This document shows positions 1 through 11,430 of a stretch of 64,000 nucleotides of DNA, one piece after another. Below the pieces are notes generated by a model that was not told the origin of the DNA, made no database searches, and was given only the letters and a program-made list of their open reading frames with translations. Numbering within the stretch: position 1 is the first letter of the stretch; every line of letters starts with the position of its first letter. This DNA is from Prorocentrum cordatum (Eukaryota > Sar > Dinophyceae > Prorocentrales > Prorocentraceae): contig CAUYUJ010001448.1 of assembly GCA_963575745.1 (NCBI GenBank), forward strand, positions 384,501 through 448,500, read 5' to 3'. Both the position numbers and the translations under genes were made by a program.

Positions 1-21
1 GCATCCTCAGAGTTTGTTCCG

Positions 22-42
22 CCATCATCACCACCACTACAC

Positions 43-115
<73 letters not shown>

Positions 116-417
116 GATCAGCAGCAGCAGCAGCAGCAGCATCATCATCCTCATCAGCAGCAGCATCATCATCATCATCAACATCACCACCATCATCACC
201 AGCATCAGCATCATCCTCGTCGTCGTCATCATCATCATCATCATCGTCATCATAATCAGCAGCATCATCATCAGCAGCAGCATCATCAACATCACCACCA
301 TCATCACCAGCATCAGCATCATCCTCGTCGTCATCATCATCGTCATCATCATCATCATCAGCAGCAGCAGCATCATCATCATCAACATCACCATCATCTC
401 CATCACCATCATCATAA
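22..417. repeat. (CAT)n/(CAG)n compound microsatellite
   Basis: An almost uninterrupted CAT run fills about 50-113. It is followed by a mixture of CAG, CAT, CAC and CGT triplets to about 417. An internal block (CAGCATCATCATC... CCTCGTCGTC) occurs twice, near 150-215 and 262-335, so the array has also grown by a longer duplication. The +1 frame reads as poly-His/Gln, which is a by-product of the triplet period and is not called as a gene. Confidence 0.95.
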
Positions 418-617
418 CATGGCATGGTATGGCATAGCATAACGTAACAAGATATAACATCACATAGCAGTACATAGCCTAGCATAACATAACAAAACGT
501 GCCATACCATACAAAACAATAACGTAACATAAAATACCATAGCATGACATGCCATACAATACCATGCCATAACAGAACCTACACCGTTAACAACACGTAG
601 CATGTCATGACATGACA
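418..617. repeat. Degenerate pentanucleotide repeat (ATAAC/CATAG type)
   Basis: The stretch reads as successive 5-mers such as GCATA, ACATA, CCATA and ACGTA for about 40 units. It sits directly against the triplet array and ends at the GC hairpins at 621. Confidence 0.8.
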
Positions 618-620
618 TAG

Positions 621-675
621 CCCCCCCTGGCGCAGACCGCGCCAGGGGCGGCGCCGAAGGCGCCGCCAGGGGGGC
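621..675. other. Nested GC-rich inverted repeats (cruciform-like)
   Basis: CCCCTGGCGC (624-633) pairs with GCGCCAGGGG (639-648) across a 5-nt loop. CGGCGCC (649-655) pairs with GGCGCCG (659-665) across GAA. The outer CCCCCCTGGC can also pair with GCCAGGGGGG at 665-674. It marks the switch from AT-rich pentamers to GC-rich DNA. Confidence 0.8.
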
Positions 676-1440
676 CCAGCGCAGATCCAAGAAATCCACG
701 TGGACCTTCGAAAGCCTCAGCTGTTTGGAACACGCGCACGACACCTCCCAGGGCCACACGGGCGAGTCTGGCGCTCCCAAACGAAAAAAAAACGATCAAG
801 CCCTTCAGGGTGGCAGACGCAGCTGGCCTCCCCGGGCCGGATGACCCGGCTCCCGTCGGCCTCTGCGCGTCCTGGGGCGTGCGGAAGGGCCAGGCGCTCC
901 CACATCCAGGGCCATGAACCCTTGAAACGCCAGATGCCTCCGCGCTCTGGGGACGCGAGCCCTTGCAAGATGCTGTGAGGCCTCGTATCCCACGTGAACA
1001 CACGGCGCATCCTTCTTCCCACTGCCACGAAACCTCTCGCGGATTGCAACGACCCCGTGCTCGCAAGGCCATCCGCGCTCACCAGGGAACGCACGATCCC
1101 TTGCAACATAGAAAGAATATGCGCTGAAAACGGTCGCAAACCGTCGCGATACATTGAATCTGCATTCCCAGGGCGGCTGCGATCCTCCCTGACATGCGAC
1201 GGTCCAGCCCCAGCCTGCCCCATGAGGTACCCAAGAGAGCCAAGAGGGCCTGCGTGTTGGAGCAGATATTTCTCACGAACTGACACCATGAAGACTAAGG
1301 TCTCAAGCTTCCTCTCACCGGCACAATCCAGACGGAACGTGGTCCCGAGGTGATCCTAAGGTGGTCATAGCACCTATCATTGCCCCAGAAGATCGACAAA
1401 CGTTCCGAATACAACTGTCGTCAAAGCACACAAGAGTTAC
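676..1440. other. No recognisable gene
   Basis: GC-rich, apparently single-copy sequence. Overlapping short open frames on both strands show no family motif that I recognise. Confidence 0.6.
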
Positions 1441-1465
1441 ATTCGGCCGGCTGCTGCGCTGTCGA

Positions 1466-1545
1466 GAGCGAGAGAGAGAGAGAGATAGCGAAAGAGAACT
1501 GACAGACCGAAAGAGAGAGAGAGTGAGAAAGAGAGTGCGATCAAC
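1466..1545. repeat. GA-rich purine tract
   Basis: Interrupted (GA)n, for example GAGAGAGAGAGAGA, with scattered C and T. The reverse strand reads as Ser/Leu/Arg-rich low-complexity peptide, so the long minus frame here is unlikely to be a gene. Confidence 0.85.
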
Positions 1546-1929
1546 AACAAACCAACCAAGAAGAACTACCACAGCAACCAAGCACAAACAAACAACAAAC
1601 TGACGGCCAAGCCCCTCTGATGCCGACAAGCGTGCGTACGGCCAGCCGTCCGCAGTCGTGCGCTCTTCCTCCTGCTCGTCGTCGTCGTCGCCGCGCTGCC
1701 GTGAAGACCACGGCCGCAGAGCGAACGGGTGCAGTCGCCATCGCGGCGGCGCCGCTCCCTGGCGGGAGAAAGGGGGCGAGCGAGCAGCGCGGAAGGAGAG
1801 ATCGGGTAGATGTACAACTCGGGTTCGGGGGACTCGGGCTGGCCTGACGGGGCCGTCAGGAAAACGGCGAGACCCACTCATACATTTGACGCTTGCTCCC
1901 GCTGCAAAAAGTCCCACGGAGAATGTGCC

Positions 1930-1953
1930 GGGAGAGAGAGAGAGAGAGAGAGG
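1930..1953. repeat. (GA)n microsatellite
   Basis: A second pure GA run of about 11 dinucleotides. Confidence 0.9.
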
Positions 1954-2094
1954 GAATGCTGCCATAGGACCTGATGGTGGCGGCGCAATCCGGCGTGGCT
2001 TCGAAGATGAAGTGTGCCGTGCTCGACGTGTGCGCCTCGCGTGTTGTCTCGCGTGTCGTATCCTTCGCGACTTTCGAGGACACACACAGCTCCC

Positions 2095-2250
2095 ATGAGT
2101 TGCTAACGAATCTCGGCGGCGAGCCTGGGGGGGAAATGAGAAGGGGCGGGCCTTCTCAGAAGGTTCGGAAGGCCTCGATGGCCGTCTGAGAAGGCCCGAA
2201 GGCTTCTGAAAAGGCCCCCCCGCCTCCTGCGAAGGCCTTTTCCTTCTCAT
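2095..2250. repeat. Short degenerate GAAGGCC repeats
   Basis: GAGAAGG, GGCCTTCTC, GAAGGCC and AAGGCTTCTG recur in both orientations at 10-20 nt spacing. This makes a patch rich in small inverted repeats. Confidence 0.6.
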
Positions 2251-3726
2251 GTCCCCCCCCGCTCGCCACCGATGTAAGGAAAAGCCTGGACCAAGATCCG
2301 ATGCAAGACCCACGCGGACCTTCGCAGGTTTGTTGTCGTCCAGCATCTCTTGCTCTACTGTATTCCTTGATCCCACGAGGAGAATCCCTCTGCATCCCGT
2401 CGTCCCCCCCCCTCACACGCCCCACACATCGCTCGCCAACTCTCAGGATCGATCAGCAGCTTTCTTACGAGGAGAATCCTGGAGGCTTCGCACAACAACC
2501 TGAAGCCAAATGTCGAAGCCTCGTCGGAATTACGTGGGGCCAAGTTCACGTCGGATTCACGTTGCATACACGTCGGACTCACGTCCGATCTAGATCGGGG
2601 CATCGCCGCGCGAACGTCGACCCATACCTAAGGAGGCGGAAGAGGAGGAGAGGAACGAGCAGGGGAACCACCACCAGCGGGGAACGTTCCGCAACACGTA
2701 GCGGGAAGAGGAACGTACACATGTGAGCCCTGGACCAAGGGGTGAAGGCGTCCTGAATCTACGGAAAACAAAACTATGTTGAGCAGCCTGGCTGAAACCA
2801 ACGAAGAACGGCTGGGCATACAACAAACCTAAGTAATGCTATACATGATGAAACTTTGAACAATAAAAAACAGGGAATTACCAAAAAACAATACTGTATA
2901 CGTAAATCAGACACAAAATAGTATGCACCTCAGCGACACACCACAATCGAATACGGAAGTCATATCGTTTCTCCGTCGGCCGCCTCACCAACATTCAACA
3001 AGTTTGGAATGGCACTCGAAGCGAAAGGTACGCTAGAGCTGACAGGGCGTAGCTGTTCAAAAGGAGAAACGCATGGGAAAGGGAGGCCGAAAAAAAGAGC
3101 AAATGGACACTTAACAAACTTACTAGCATGACGACCCATATGCAAATCTACTCACACATGTACGCTTGAATCAAACAACGGCAAAGCTGCGGGATACGGG
3201 GTGGCCTCCGTCAGGGTGAGGGGCGAGGGAAGAAGGCGAGGGTGATGGGAGAAGGCGATGCCGAGATACTGATAAATATAGGCTGCAGAATGTGCGCAAA
3301 GCTTGTCATCGGAGCACTACCACTTTCGCTCACTATTTGTGCTTCCAAGGACATCCGAAAGCCTTTTGCAGATCGCTCCTAGAATTTGCATCGTGTCGAA
3401 TGTATCCAAACGAAGTACACCAAACGCAGATCCACTTGGCGTCGATACATTGACACTATAATGAAACTGTGACTGGTGCATCGGATGACAAACAAACATG
3501 GTCGTGCCAGACGTGGCGGAAAGAGCTCATGACAAGAGGTGGGCGGGCTCCTGACCACCCGCTCCCGCCGCACGCGGCTGCCCACGGGATTTGAACCAAA
3601 GAAGCACGATCACAAAGATTCTCCCCCCATGCAGTGAATCCTGGCGCCACCGGAGCGCTCGCACGCACCCCTTGGGCCCCCTCCGCTGCAGCGTGCCCCA
3701 GCGCCACCGTCTGGGCCTTGTGGCAA
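2251..3726. other. No recognisable gene
   Basis: Mixed-composition sequence that becomes AT-richer around 2830-3180. Only short overlapping frames are present, with no family motif. I see no RNA gene or strong repeat. Confidence 0.55.
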
Positions 3727-3786
3727 TGACGACGACGACGACGAAGAAGAAGAAGAAGAAGAAGAGGACAACTGAGGACGATGACA

Positions 3787-3820
<34 letters not shown>

Positions 3821-4009
3821 CGACCACTGGCAAAGTGCGACAAGGACTGGGCGACGACTGGGCGACGACTGGGTAACGACTGACAATGATAACGACGACG
3901 ACGACGACAACGACGACGACGAACCCGACGACGACGACGACAGAAGACGACGATCACGACGACAACGTTGACGACGACGACGACAAGCACGATGACGACA
4001 ACGACCACA

Positions 4010-4079
<70 letters not shown>

Positions 4080-4410
4080 AGGACGATGACGACGGGTGGA
4101 AAACAACGCCGACGACGACTGGACGACGACTGGGCGACGACTGAGGACGAGGACGACAAGGTGGACGACAATGACAATAAAAATGACGACGACGACGAAA
4201 GGCCGACCGCACGACTGGACGAGTGGACGACTGGACGAACGGACGAACGGACAACTGGACGACGACAACGGCGACAACGACAACGACTGCACGATTGCAA
4301 GACTGGACGCGCAGACGATTGCATGAAACCGACGCCGACGACGACGCAAACCATGACGACGCAAACAACAACGACGACGACAACGACAACGCTGACGACG
4401 ACCATGTTGC
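3727..4410. repeat. (GAC)n triplet array with decayed edges
   Basis: A near-pure GAC run lies at about 4010-4078. GAC/GAA/AAC mixtures lie on both sides, including several GACGACTGGGC units at 3850-3885 and 4110-4142. Open frames on both strands (poly-Asp on +, poly-Val/Arg/Ser on -) follow from the triplet period. Confidence 0.95.
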
Positions 4411-5090
4411 GAACATATGACCGAACAGGCACTCCCCACCTTGACGTGTTTGTCCTTTTTCCCCTGGTACACACCAACAAAATATATGAACCAACACATC
4501 TGTTTGGGGGGTGGTCACACCTGTTGCTGGGAAACACATTCGCCAGCACACCTCGCGCGCGCACCACGCCCACCGCGCCGACATCCGAGCCAACGCGACC
4601 GCGGACAACTCACCAAGTTGAGCGAATTGCGAGGAGGTCTCGGTACAAAGTGCCGCTCCCAAGTCTGCGGGTCTCCCAGGGCGCCTCATAACAAACTGCG
4701 ACTATCGAACCGGAACTGCTGTCGTCGCTGCAAAATCTGCACTGAATCCCATGAGCCCTTTGGGCCAAGACCGGCAGATCCGTTGCCCCGTATCAGGGGC
4801 GGCCGCGGGGAGCAAATTGCGCAGCAAGCCGTAGGTGTGCCAGGACGCCTGAGGAGGAGAGTCCTGGCACAGAGACCCAACACCAGCACCCAACCCTTAG
4901 CAATCTGGGGGAAGCCAATGTACACTTGGCCAGGGCCAAAACAGCAAGAGCGATGGGTGCCAGCGCCCGTCGCTCAACGCTGCCACAAACGCAGACCAAC
5001 TCGCAACACTATTTCCGTCGCGGCGCGGCAGAGGCAACTCGCTCACACGAGTGGCAACACCGGGCTACGGAGTCGCGAATTGGCCCGCAT
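4411..5090. other. No recognisable gene
   Basis: Apparently single-copy sequence. The open frames show neither family motifs nor a convincing codon pattern. Confidence 0.5.
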
Positions 5091-6560
5091 GCATGAGGAA
5101 GACGAGGGGAGAGATGGCGGCCGCGGAGGGGAAGGGCCACGTGGGCACCTTGACGCGGCAAGCCGCGGGGAGCGCGCGGGGGCGGGCAGGCTGAAGGGCA
5201 GCCCCTGACAGCGGTGCGGGGCGGCATCACGGCACCCCTAAGGGTGGTGCCAGCAGCCTCAACGCGGGCGAGGCCCAGCCAGCAGGGAGGTGGGAGCACC
5301 AAACGACCGGCGAGCCGGGAGCACCCGGGGGGGGGGGGGGGGGGGCAGCGGCGGGAGCGCGCGGCAGCGGGCGAGGGAGCGCAATGCCGCCAGCGCTTAG
5401 GCGGCTCCGGGAGGCAGACCCTGGGCGCATCGAGGCACGCGATGGAGTGGCGCGGCGCCACTGGGTAGCCAGGCGGCGCAGATCGCACGGGATCGAGGCG
5501 GCGAGGACGAACGGCGGAGAGGCGAACGCCACCCCAGGGCCGACGCAGGGCATCACAGCCAGGGACCCGCGCCCAATGCAAATGGCGCACGGGCAAGGGC
5601 TCCCAGACGGGGGGGCAAAGCGGAGGGGCGAGCCGCTTGGCGGTGGCCCCCAGTGGGGGGGGAGCGACAGCTGCCGGCAGGAACGGCAGCCGCCCGCGGA
5701 TGCCCGGGGGCGGGCGGGCGGGGCCCCCCACGCGCCCGGAGGAGGGCGGCGCCGCGGGCCGGGAGGCACGGGCGCAAGTCCCGCGCCAAAAACAAGAGGT
5801 GAGCTACAACGGCGGAGACTCTCCAGTAGGGCAGCACTCATTGCCAACAAGGGCGAAGCCAGCCCGGCGAGCCATGAAGCTGCGGGCACCAGCCACGACC
5901 ACACGGCGGCCCAGAGCGCCGCGCGCTTCGGCGCCCGGCGGGGAGGCACAGCGGGGCGGCCGCCGGGAAAGGGCAGCCGCGGGGCGGGAAAGGGAGCCCG
6001 CAGCAGGAAAGAAGCAGGATGGCAGCGCCCCAGGCGAGAGGGCTGCAGCACTGAAGCAGGGGCTGCGCCGACGCAGCAGGCAGAGGGGGGCGCAGGGAGC
6101 GGGGGGGGCGCGGGCCCCATAGTCGGGCGGTGACAGGCGGCCAGAGAGGGGCGCGCCGATGCCAGAGACGGCGCACCAGCTGCGATGGACCGCGCGCCAG
6201 GTAAGCGAGGAGCTGCGGAGCACCAGGGGGGCGCGCAGCAGAGGGGGGAGAAGCCGATATGGCCGCCCGACACGTCGCCCAGGCTGGGCGGCGCGCCAAG
6301 GACCGGGCGGCTGGCGCGCTCAGGAGAGGGTGCGCCGCAGGGACAGCACCTAACTGGCGCGCTGACAGGCGCGCGAAAGGAAAACACCTAATGGGTGCGC
6401 AGACGGGTGGAAGTAGGGAGCGCGCGCCCCCAGGGCTGGAAGGCGCCAAAGAGTCGTGATCGTCGGAACCAGGTAAGACGGGAAGCACCTAACTGGCGCG
6501 CGGACATGTGGGGAAGGCGCGTGGGCCACCTCGGTTGGGCGGCCGCACGCTGTCGCCAGC
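5091..6560. other. Extremely GC-rich, G-biased tract
   Basis: Very high GC with a strand bias toward G. It includes an uninterrupted run of 19 G at 5327-5345 and many GGGGCG/GGCGGG clusters. Long frames on both strands translate to Ala/Pro/Gly/Arg-rich peptides without domain features, as expected where stop codons are rare. Confidence 0.8.
6349..6505 (+). repeat. Pair of ACCTAACTGGCGCGC repeats
   Basis: The same 15-mer occurs near 6349 and 6487, with a related CACCTAATGGGTGCGC near 6385. The role is unknown. Confidence 0.5.
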
Positions 6561-6634
6561 GTCGTAGGACCCAGAGCCCACGCAATCGAGACTGGTCCCC
6601 ATGTGGGTCAACTCGCTTGGCTGTGCCGCTTGCC

Positions 6635-7223
6635 TCATTGTCCTTTACCGGTTGCCTGGCCTTGGCGGCTCTGCAGCTGTCGCCGCGCTGTCTCCCAGTC
6701 TACGGGAAGGTTGCGATTGTGGCACTGGGTGCGGATGTCGCGTTCGACGCCGGCCAGCTCACTCACGAAAGCCTGACTGAAGTCGTCGTGGCCATGGGGG
6801 TCGCAGGTGCGCCTGCCGCGGCCCTTCCCATCCCGCCGATCGCAGGCCCCGCGCCATCCCTCCACGAACAGCGCACCGCAAATAGATTTCAAGCGGTTGG
6901 CCACTTCTGGCTAGATCTCGAGCCCGTTTTCCACATTGGACCACTGGGGCCTCCACTGGATGTCGCTCCCGGGCGTTCTGCACTCGGTCCAGGCGCTTGT
7001 TCCAGCCCCCCCACCCGGTGGCCGCCCTGGCAGCGCCCCGCGCGCCCCAGCCTTCCGCGCGCCCCCACTGGTTATCCAGGCGTCGGCTCCACTGAGACCA
7101 ACTGCCAGACCATCCAAACTCAGTTCGGGCTACCAGAGGGGGCCTCCAGGTTGTCCCGACGTCGCACGGCACGTCTATTGCTTGCGGGGGGGCAGGGACG
7201 GCCAACGTCAACACGCTACCCAA
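6635..7223 (-). CDS. Unidentified open frames, possibly a decayed retroelement ORF
   Basis: Two overlapping minus-strand frames (6759-7223 and 6635-6904) and a third (6911-7117) give Trp/Arg-rich peptides with repeated W-x2-W spacing, such as WSQWSRRLDNQW. The sequence is less biased than the GC tract to its left. No catalytic motif or zinc knuckle is visible, and the frame changes more than once. I cannot name a family. A decayed gag/ORF1-like fragment is one possibility because LINE remnants follow downstream. Confidence 0.15.
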
Positions 7224-7261
7224 GACCCAGGAGCAGTTACCTGGCAGCCTCTTGCTTCTAA

Positions 7262-7699
7262 CGCAGGGAGTCCGGCGTCGGCCATCGCTCAGTCAGCTGG
7301 GAAGAGGAGCGCAGCCTCGCACACATATTTCCAAATAAGAACCCTGCTCGGCGGAAAACCTTGTCCGAAGGGCGGCTGCATTAGAATGATGAAAGACGGG
7401 GTGCGAATAAGAAGGGGTCAGAGCAGCCTGTGGGGAGAATGCGATGCCAGCACCTTGCTTGTCAAACCCGCCATCGCGTCGACCACGGAGGGCGACTAAG
7501 TCGAAGTAATGTTTCTCAAACGGGCGAACTACGGACCAACTTCTGACGAAGGCGCAGCCCCTGCGCGCTAGATGCGCCCACTCATCAGCTCGAGAATTTG
7601 CTTATCTGAACTCGTGCTTACAAATACTCTGGCCCAAGGAACTCGGCCTCGCTCGATAGCGACGGTCCATATCGACATTCTTACATATAACTATTAAGC
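7262..7699. other. No recognisable gene
   Basis: Apparently single-copy DNA between the unidentified frames and LINE remnant L6. No motif or repeat noted. Confidence 0.5.
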
Positions 7700-9110
7700 A
7701 ATCGACCTTATCCTAATATTTATTGTCGCCTACCCTCCATGTGCCATTCCCCTAGCTAATAATTTACCAGGAATCACCACAGTGCTCGACCGCAATGCCA
7801 CTCGGGAGAATACCCCAGCCCGTTCCCCTCTCATGCACCTGAGCCAACCGTTTCCCGAGCTTAGCTGCCTGCTTCGGCAAGAGGTGCCGAGACCTGATCT
7901 CCACGACCACCTCCTCCGCCACCTTTAACCACAAAGTATACGCACGCTTTACGGTGCTAAACATGCGCGAGCAATGCCTCCGCGAAATTCAGGACATGGG
8001 GCCAGCCAGCCTGCCGGTCCCGCCACGAATGCGGACCAGGCAGAGTGCGCGAAGGGCAGTGCCACGAATGCTCCGACGTAGCAACACCGCCAAGGTCGTC
8101 CGTTACACTGCGACCCCTCCTTCTACTTCCCATGCCTCCTCAAATGCTCCTCCATTACCTAGTTGATCTCCTCCCACTCCTGACAAAAACACATGAGAGC
8201 ACGCCGTATGTCCATCCAGGCACGTGCTCCCAGCGAGGATCCGATCCGCGGCACCTGCACCCTCCGTCTTTTGCCCGCACCAGCCAGATCGACGTAACCG
8301 GGGCCCCAGTCGGACGCACGATACTCGGCAAAGTCGTTCGTCTGAAGCCAGGCTAAAGCTCTCTGGACTGCCGACTGGCAGCCGTACCCATACAGAACAA
8401 ACACTACCCGCGAAATCCAATCGCATCGGCGCCAGGCCCCCCACGGCCGCGACAACGGCCCCCTGCCGCCATTCATCTTTAACAAGCAGCTCCCCTCCAA
8501 AACATGCATTCTTTGAAGAGACGCCCTGTCCCGCGTACAACTCTTAGCGCCATAGAGATGAGAAGCCTGCAGCACGCTGCAAAATCGTCTGAAACGCTTG
8601 ACCAGAGGTACGCTGTGTTCTTCGAAAGACCTAAGCTGTCCAAAGAAAGCCTTTCTCGCCGCCTTCATCGCGTCTGTTCGAGCGGAATTCTTCCGATACC
8701 ATACCACCAAAACATTGAGAGCACTAACCTGCGCGAAGGCAACAGCGCCACCATCAATTGTCGCTTGCAGGGGCATCGAAAATGTGGTTATCAATGTCTG
8801 TTTCGTCGCGCGGTTCGGGCCGGTTACGGCATATCCCACCCAGGCGTCGCCCCACCCCAGAATCTCACGCAGTCACATGGCCGACACGATAGCATTCCAA
8901 CACCCAAGACTGTCGTTACCCCGCTCTGACTCGCACGCCCACGACAGACCAAACCAAGTCACAAGACATAGATGCCGCAGCGCTGGTGCAGGGGTCTGCG
9001 AGAGCCCGAAAACATTTCGTTGAAAGAAAGAAGTCGTGCACATCGAACAAAAATATTGATGAATCTCGCCGTCCAGCATCTCAGCTAGCTCGATCATTAT
9101 TATCTGCAAC
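7700..9110 (-). pseudogene. LINE remnant L6: decayed pol (post-RT region to RNase H)
   Basis: The longest piece is 8159-8839. It contains LVKRFRRFCSVLQASHLYGA followed by SLQRMHVLEG, which aligns by eye with the post-RT segment of L2-L4 (L2: CKFQRYDSRVRSCFLYGLEG then SLQQIHAAEGNFL). About 200 nt further along in another frame, at 7764-7964, KLGKRLAQVHE leads to GIAVEHCGDSW. This matches the L4 segment ending VELCGDSQ, the first RNase H block in these elements. The order along the minus strand is the expected one. Stops and frame changes occur throughout, including stops right after GDSW, so this is an old copy of a related but distinct family. The reverse transcriptase core upstream is not recognisable. 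Confidence 0.7.
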
Positions 9111-9212
9111 TATCACTTGTGCACTCCGCATATCCTGCAGCACCGGTTCTCTCGGCTATAGTCGTTATCTGCTTTACTCACAGGGCGCACGCTCCCCCAG
9201 CCTCGAAACGGG

Positions 9213-9707
9213 TTAAACGCAGCCCACATCCGGATGGCAAGTGCGTCTCCTGCCCCACTGGCAACTAGGCGAAGCCGTTTCAGTATCAGGGATCCGCTCT
9301 GCCTCCGACGCTGTCGCTGCTAAAAGAAGATGGAGGGGCGCCAGCACAAACTTTCGTGCAGGATTACCTGCCCTCTTGGCAGGGCTGGCCTTTGTCTTGC
9401 GGGCAAGCCGAAGCGCCTGTTGCAGCATCGCGCCACGCCAAGTTCTTGGTGGCACCACCAGGATGTGAATTATCGCAGCAAGTGGCGTCCAGGCTACAAG
9501 GTCGACGTGGCTAACCTCTAACGCAGTATCACGTTTTGTCTCGACAGCATTCGCATGTACAGCCCCACGCAGGAGAACTGACTCGTGCTTAGGCGGCGGA
9601 GGTATTGGCGGTAGCCGCGCCCGCGAGCCATGGCCTTGACGGTGAATCCCAACGGGGAGAGGGGTGCAATTACGAGGATAGTGCCTGACTGTTTCCCTAT
9701 GTGTCAT
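9213..9707 (-). CDS. Unidentified open frame upstream of L6 remnant
   Basis: A 164-residue minus frame with a helix-like, Lys/Ala/Leu-rich middle (RLARKTKASPAKRAGNPARK, then LAPLHLLLAATAS). Its position 5' of the L6 fragment would suit part of the same decayed retroelement. No residue pattern proves this, and it may be chance. Confidence 0.2.
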   Translation of the reverse strand: MTHRETVRHYPRNCTPLPVGIHRQGHGSRARLPPIPPPPKHESVLLRGAVHANAVETKRDTALEVSHVDLVAWTPLAAIIHILVVPPRTWRGAMLQQALRLARKTKASPAKRAGNPARKFVLAPLHLLLAATASEAERIPDTETASPSCQWGRRRTCHPDVGCV

Positions 9708-9723
9708 TCAACTCCATATTGCT

Positions 9724-10230
9724 TGCCACGCTCTGCGAGCCCGCAACGGATAGCGTCCCCCAGCGCACCCCCTGTGGTGTCGAGGAAGTGCCACGCCTGC
9801 CACGCTCTGCGAGCCCGCAACGGATAAGGATACCACCCCCAGCGCACTCCCTGTGGTGTCGAGGAAGTGCCACGCCTGCCACGCTTTGCGAGCCCGCAAC
9901 GGATAGCGCCCCCACCCACAGCTCCCCCCCTGTGGTGTCGATGAAGTGCAACGCCTGCCACGCTTTGCGAGCCCGTCAAGGATAGGGAGACCAACCCAAG
10001 CGCATCCCCTGTGGCGTCGGGGAACTGCCACGCCTGCCACGCTTTGCGAGCTCGCAGCGGATCAGGAGACCATCCCCAGCGCACCCCCTGTGGTGTCGAG
10101 GAGATGCCACGCCTGCCACGCTTTGCGAGCCCGTCACGGATAGGGAGGCCACCCCCAGCGCAATCCCTGCGGTGCCGAGGAAGTGCCACGCCTGCCACGC
10201 TTTGCGAGCCCGAAACGGATAGGGTGACCA
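9724..10230. repeat. 79-bp minisatellite, about 7 copies
   Basis: TGCCACGCT(C/T)TGCGAGC recurs at 9724, 9798, 9877, 9956, 10035, 10114 and 10193. The spacing is 74 bp once and then 79 bp five times. Each unit continues with CGGATAGGGA, CCCAGCGCA and CCTGTGGTGTCGAGGAA. The unit length is not a multiple of three, so the six-frame peptides over it are meaningless. Confidence 0.95.
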
Positions 10231-10344
10231 ACGAGATTCCTCTTTACTCTTCCACAACACCTTCCTCCCCTGGGGCAAGGGGAGCAGTTTACCCTACCCC
10301 CTCCCCTGGACCTGGACGGGGAAGGGGGTCGCTGGTAGTTGGGG

Positions 10345-10650
10345 GCGTGCAAGATGCCCAAGATGGCTCCAAGAGGGCTCCGATGCTCCAAGATGGCCTC
10401 CAAGATGGCTCAAGACAGTGAAAGATCGCTCAAGATGAGCTCCATCATGCCTCCAAGAGGCCCGAAGAGCATCACAAGACGGATCCTAGAGCTCTCGCAG
10501 ACCTCGCAGGACCCCTCCAACAACCCAAAATCATTCAAAAACCTAAAGAAAATGCATGACTTCGGCCTTCTCGCCGTTTCTCTTCCGGCGCTTCTGAGGC
10601 CTCAAGGTGGTCCCAAGATGGCCCAAGAAGGCCCCAAGAGGGGCCAACTT
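10345..10650. repeat. Degenerate CCAAGATGGC short repeats
   Basis: CAAGATGGC, CAAGAGGGC, TCCAAGATGG and CCAAGAAGGC recur every 10-20 nt in two clusters (10345-10470 and 10605-10645). Confidence 0.7.
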
Positions 10651-10706
10651 GGTTGGGTGTTGGGGTCGGCTACACAGGGCGCGAGCGCCCTAGCCGCGCA
10701 GAGTCC

Positions 10707-11136
10707 CTAGGGCCCCTCACGCCCTCTCAACCTCTTTGGGGTTGGAGGCCCAAGGATCTCAGAGATAATCTGCCGAACACCTTGCAGCAGGCGTTCACAA
10801 GCTGTAAGCTCGCTATCTGTAACAGTGGCCCCCAGAGGGAGTAAAGAAGCCTCCTGGAAAACTCGTCGCCAGTGGTTGTTGTCCCCAAATGAGACCTCCA
10901 CATAGCAACCTAGAGCAGAGCCTTCAACACTCACGCCACCGTCCCATCCTCCACGGATACGTTTGATACAATGTCTCTGTTGTCGCAAGTATCTGAAGTC
11001 AATCCATCTTCCCGTCCTTCCCCTCCTCGCCTCCCATGCCAGCTCATCCGCAACACAATTGAACTCTCTGTAGATATGCTTCCACGGATCCACCCCTACA
11101 GTGGCACACCTGATGTCGTAATCCTCAGCAGTTTAA
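10707..11136 (-). pseudogene. LINE remnant L5: C-terminal RNase H region
   Basis: An open frame of about 143 codons carries IYREFNCVADELAWEA, then RIRGGWDGGVSVEGSALG, then TVTDSELTACERLLQGV. These correspond to the N-x-AD block, the D-G-G first strand and the E helix of RNase H, in the same permuted order as L1-L4. The frame can be read upstream of its first Met (VGVDPWKHIYREFN), matching L4 GLDPWKWFYREGN. The fragment is cut at about 11140, where module D begins. The remaining active-site residues look intact, so this family diverged from L1-L4 but kept the architecture. Confidence 0.8.
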
Positions 11137-11149
11137 TCCTGGGCCAACT

Positions 11150-11430
11150 TGGTAGCGTCCAAAACCCGGAGAGCGGAGAGACCCTCCGGGACGGAAACGT
11201 GGCTGCGTCCACTTGGTGGCGTCACAGCGCTTCTGAAGCGCTGCCAGAAACGCTTCCACGCGTGCCTGCACGCGCGCGGGCACACGTGGAAAGCGCCCCC
11301 GAACCAGCTGCCGGCTCGGGCGAGGCGCTGCGGCGGACGTGGACCGCCGCGGAGGAGCTCCTGGCGGACACCAGCACCGTCCGGCTTCTAAAACCCTCTA
11401 GCTCTCAGAGAGCTCCCCGGGAAAGAGGCC
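11150..11430 (+). repeat. Module D copy (GC-rich, palindromic, TIR-like ends)
   Basis: Begins TTGGTAGCGTCCAAAACCCGG and ends with GAGAGCTCCCCGGGAA. The outer CCCGGAGAGC is almost the reverse complement of the end, so short terminal inverted repeats are possible. The interior holds the palindromes AGCGCTTC/GAAGCGCT and CACGCGTGCCTGCACGCGCG. The tag joins it to the L5 remnant. Confidence 0.75.

Noticed and set aside
14-442. 142-codon poly-His/Gln open frame
   Set aside because: Entirely a product of the CAT/CAG triplet period. No unique coding sequence at either end.
1315-2376. 353-codon minus-strand frame
   Set aside because: Crosses two GA microsatellites and gives Ser/Leu/Arg-rich low-complexity peptide. 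No domain, and competing frames are equally open.
3527-4691. Several 180-360 codon frames on both strands
   Set aside because: Explained by the GAC array and its decayed edges.
5227-6387. 386-codon minus-strand frame
   Set aside because: In DNA with so few A/T bases stop codons are rare on both strands. The translation is Ala/Pro/Arg filler without motifs.
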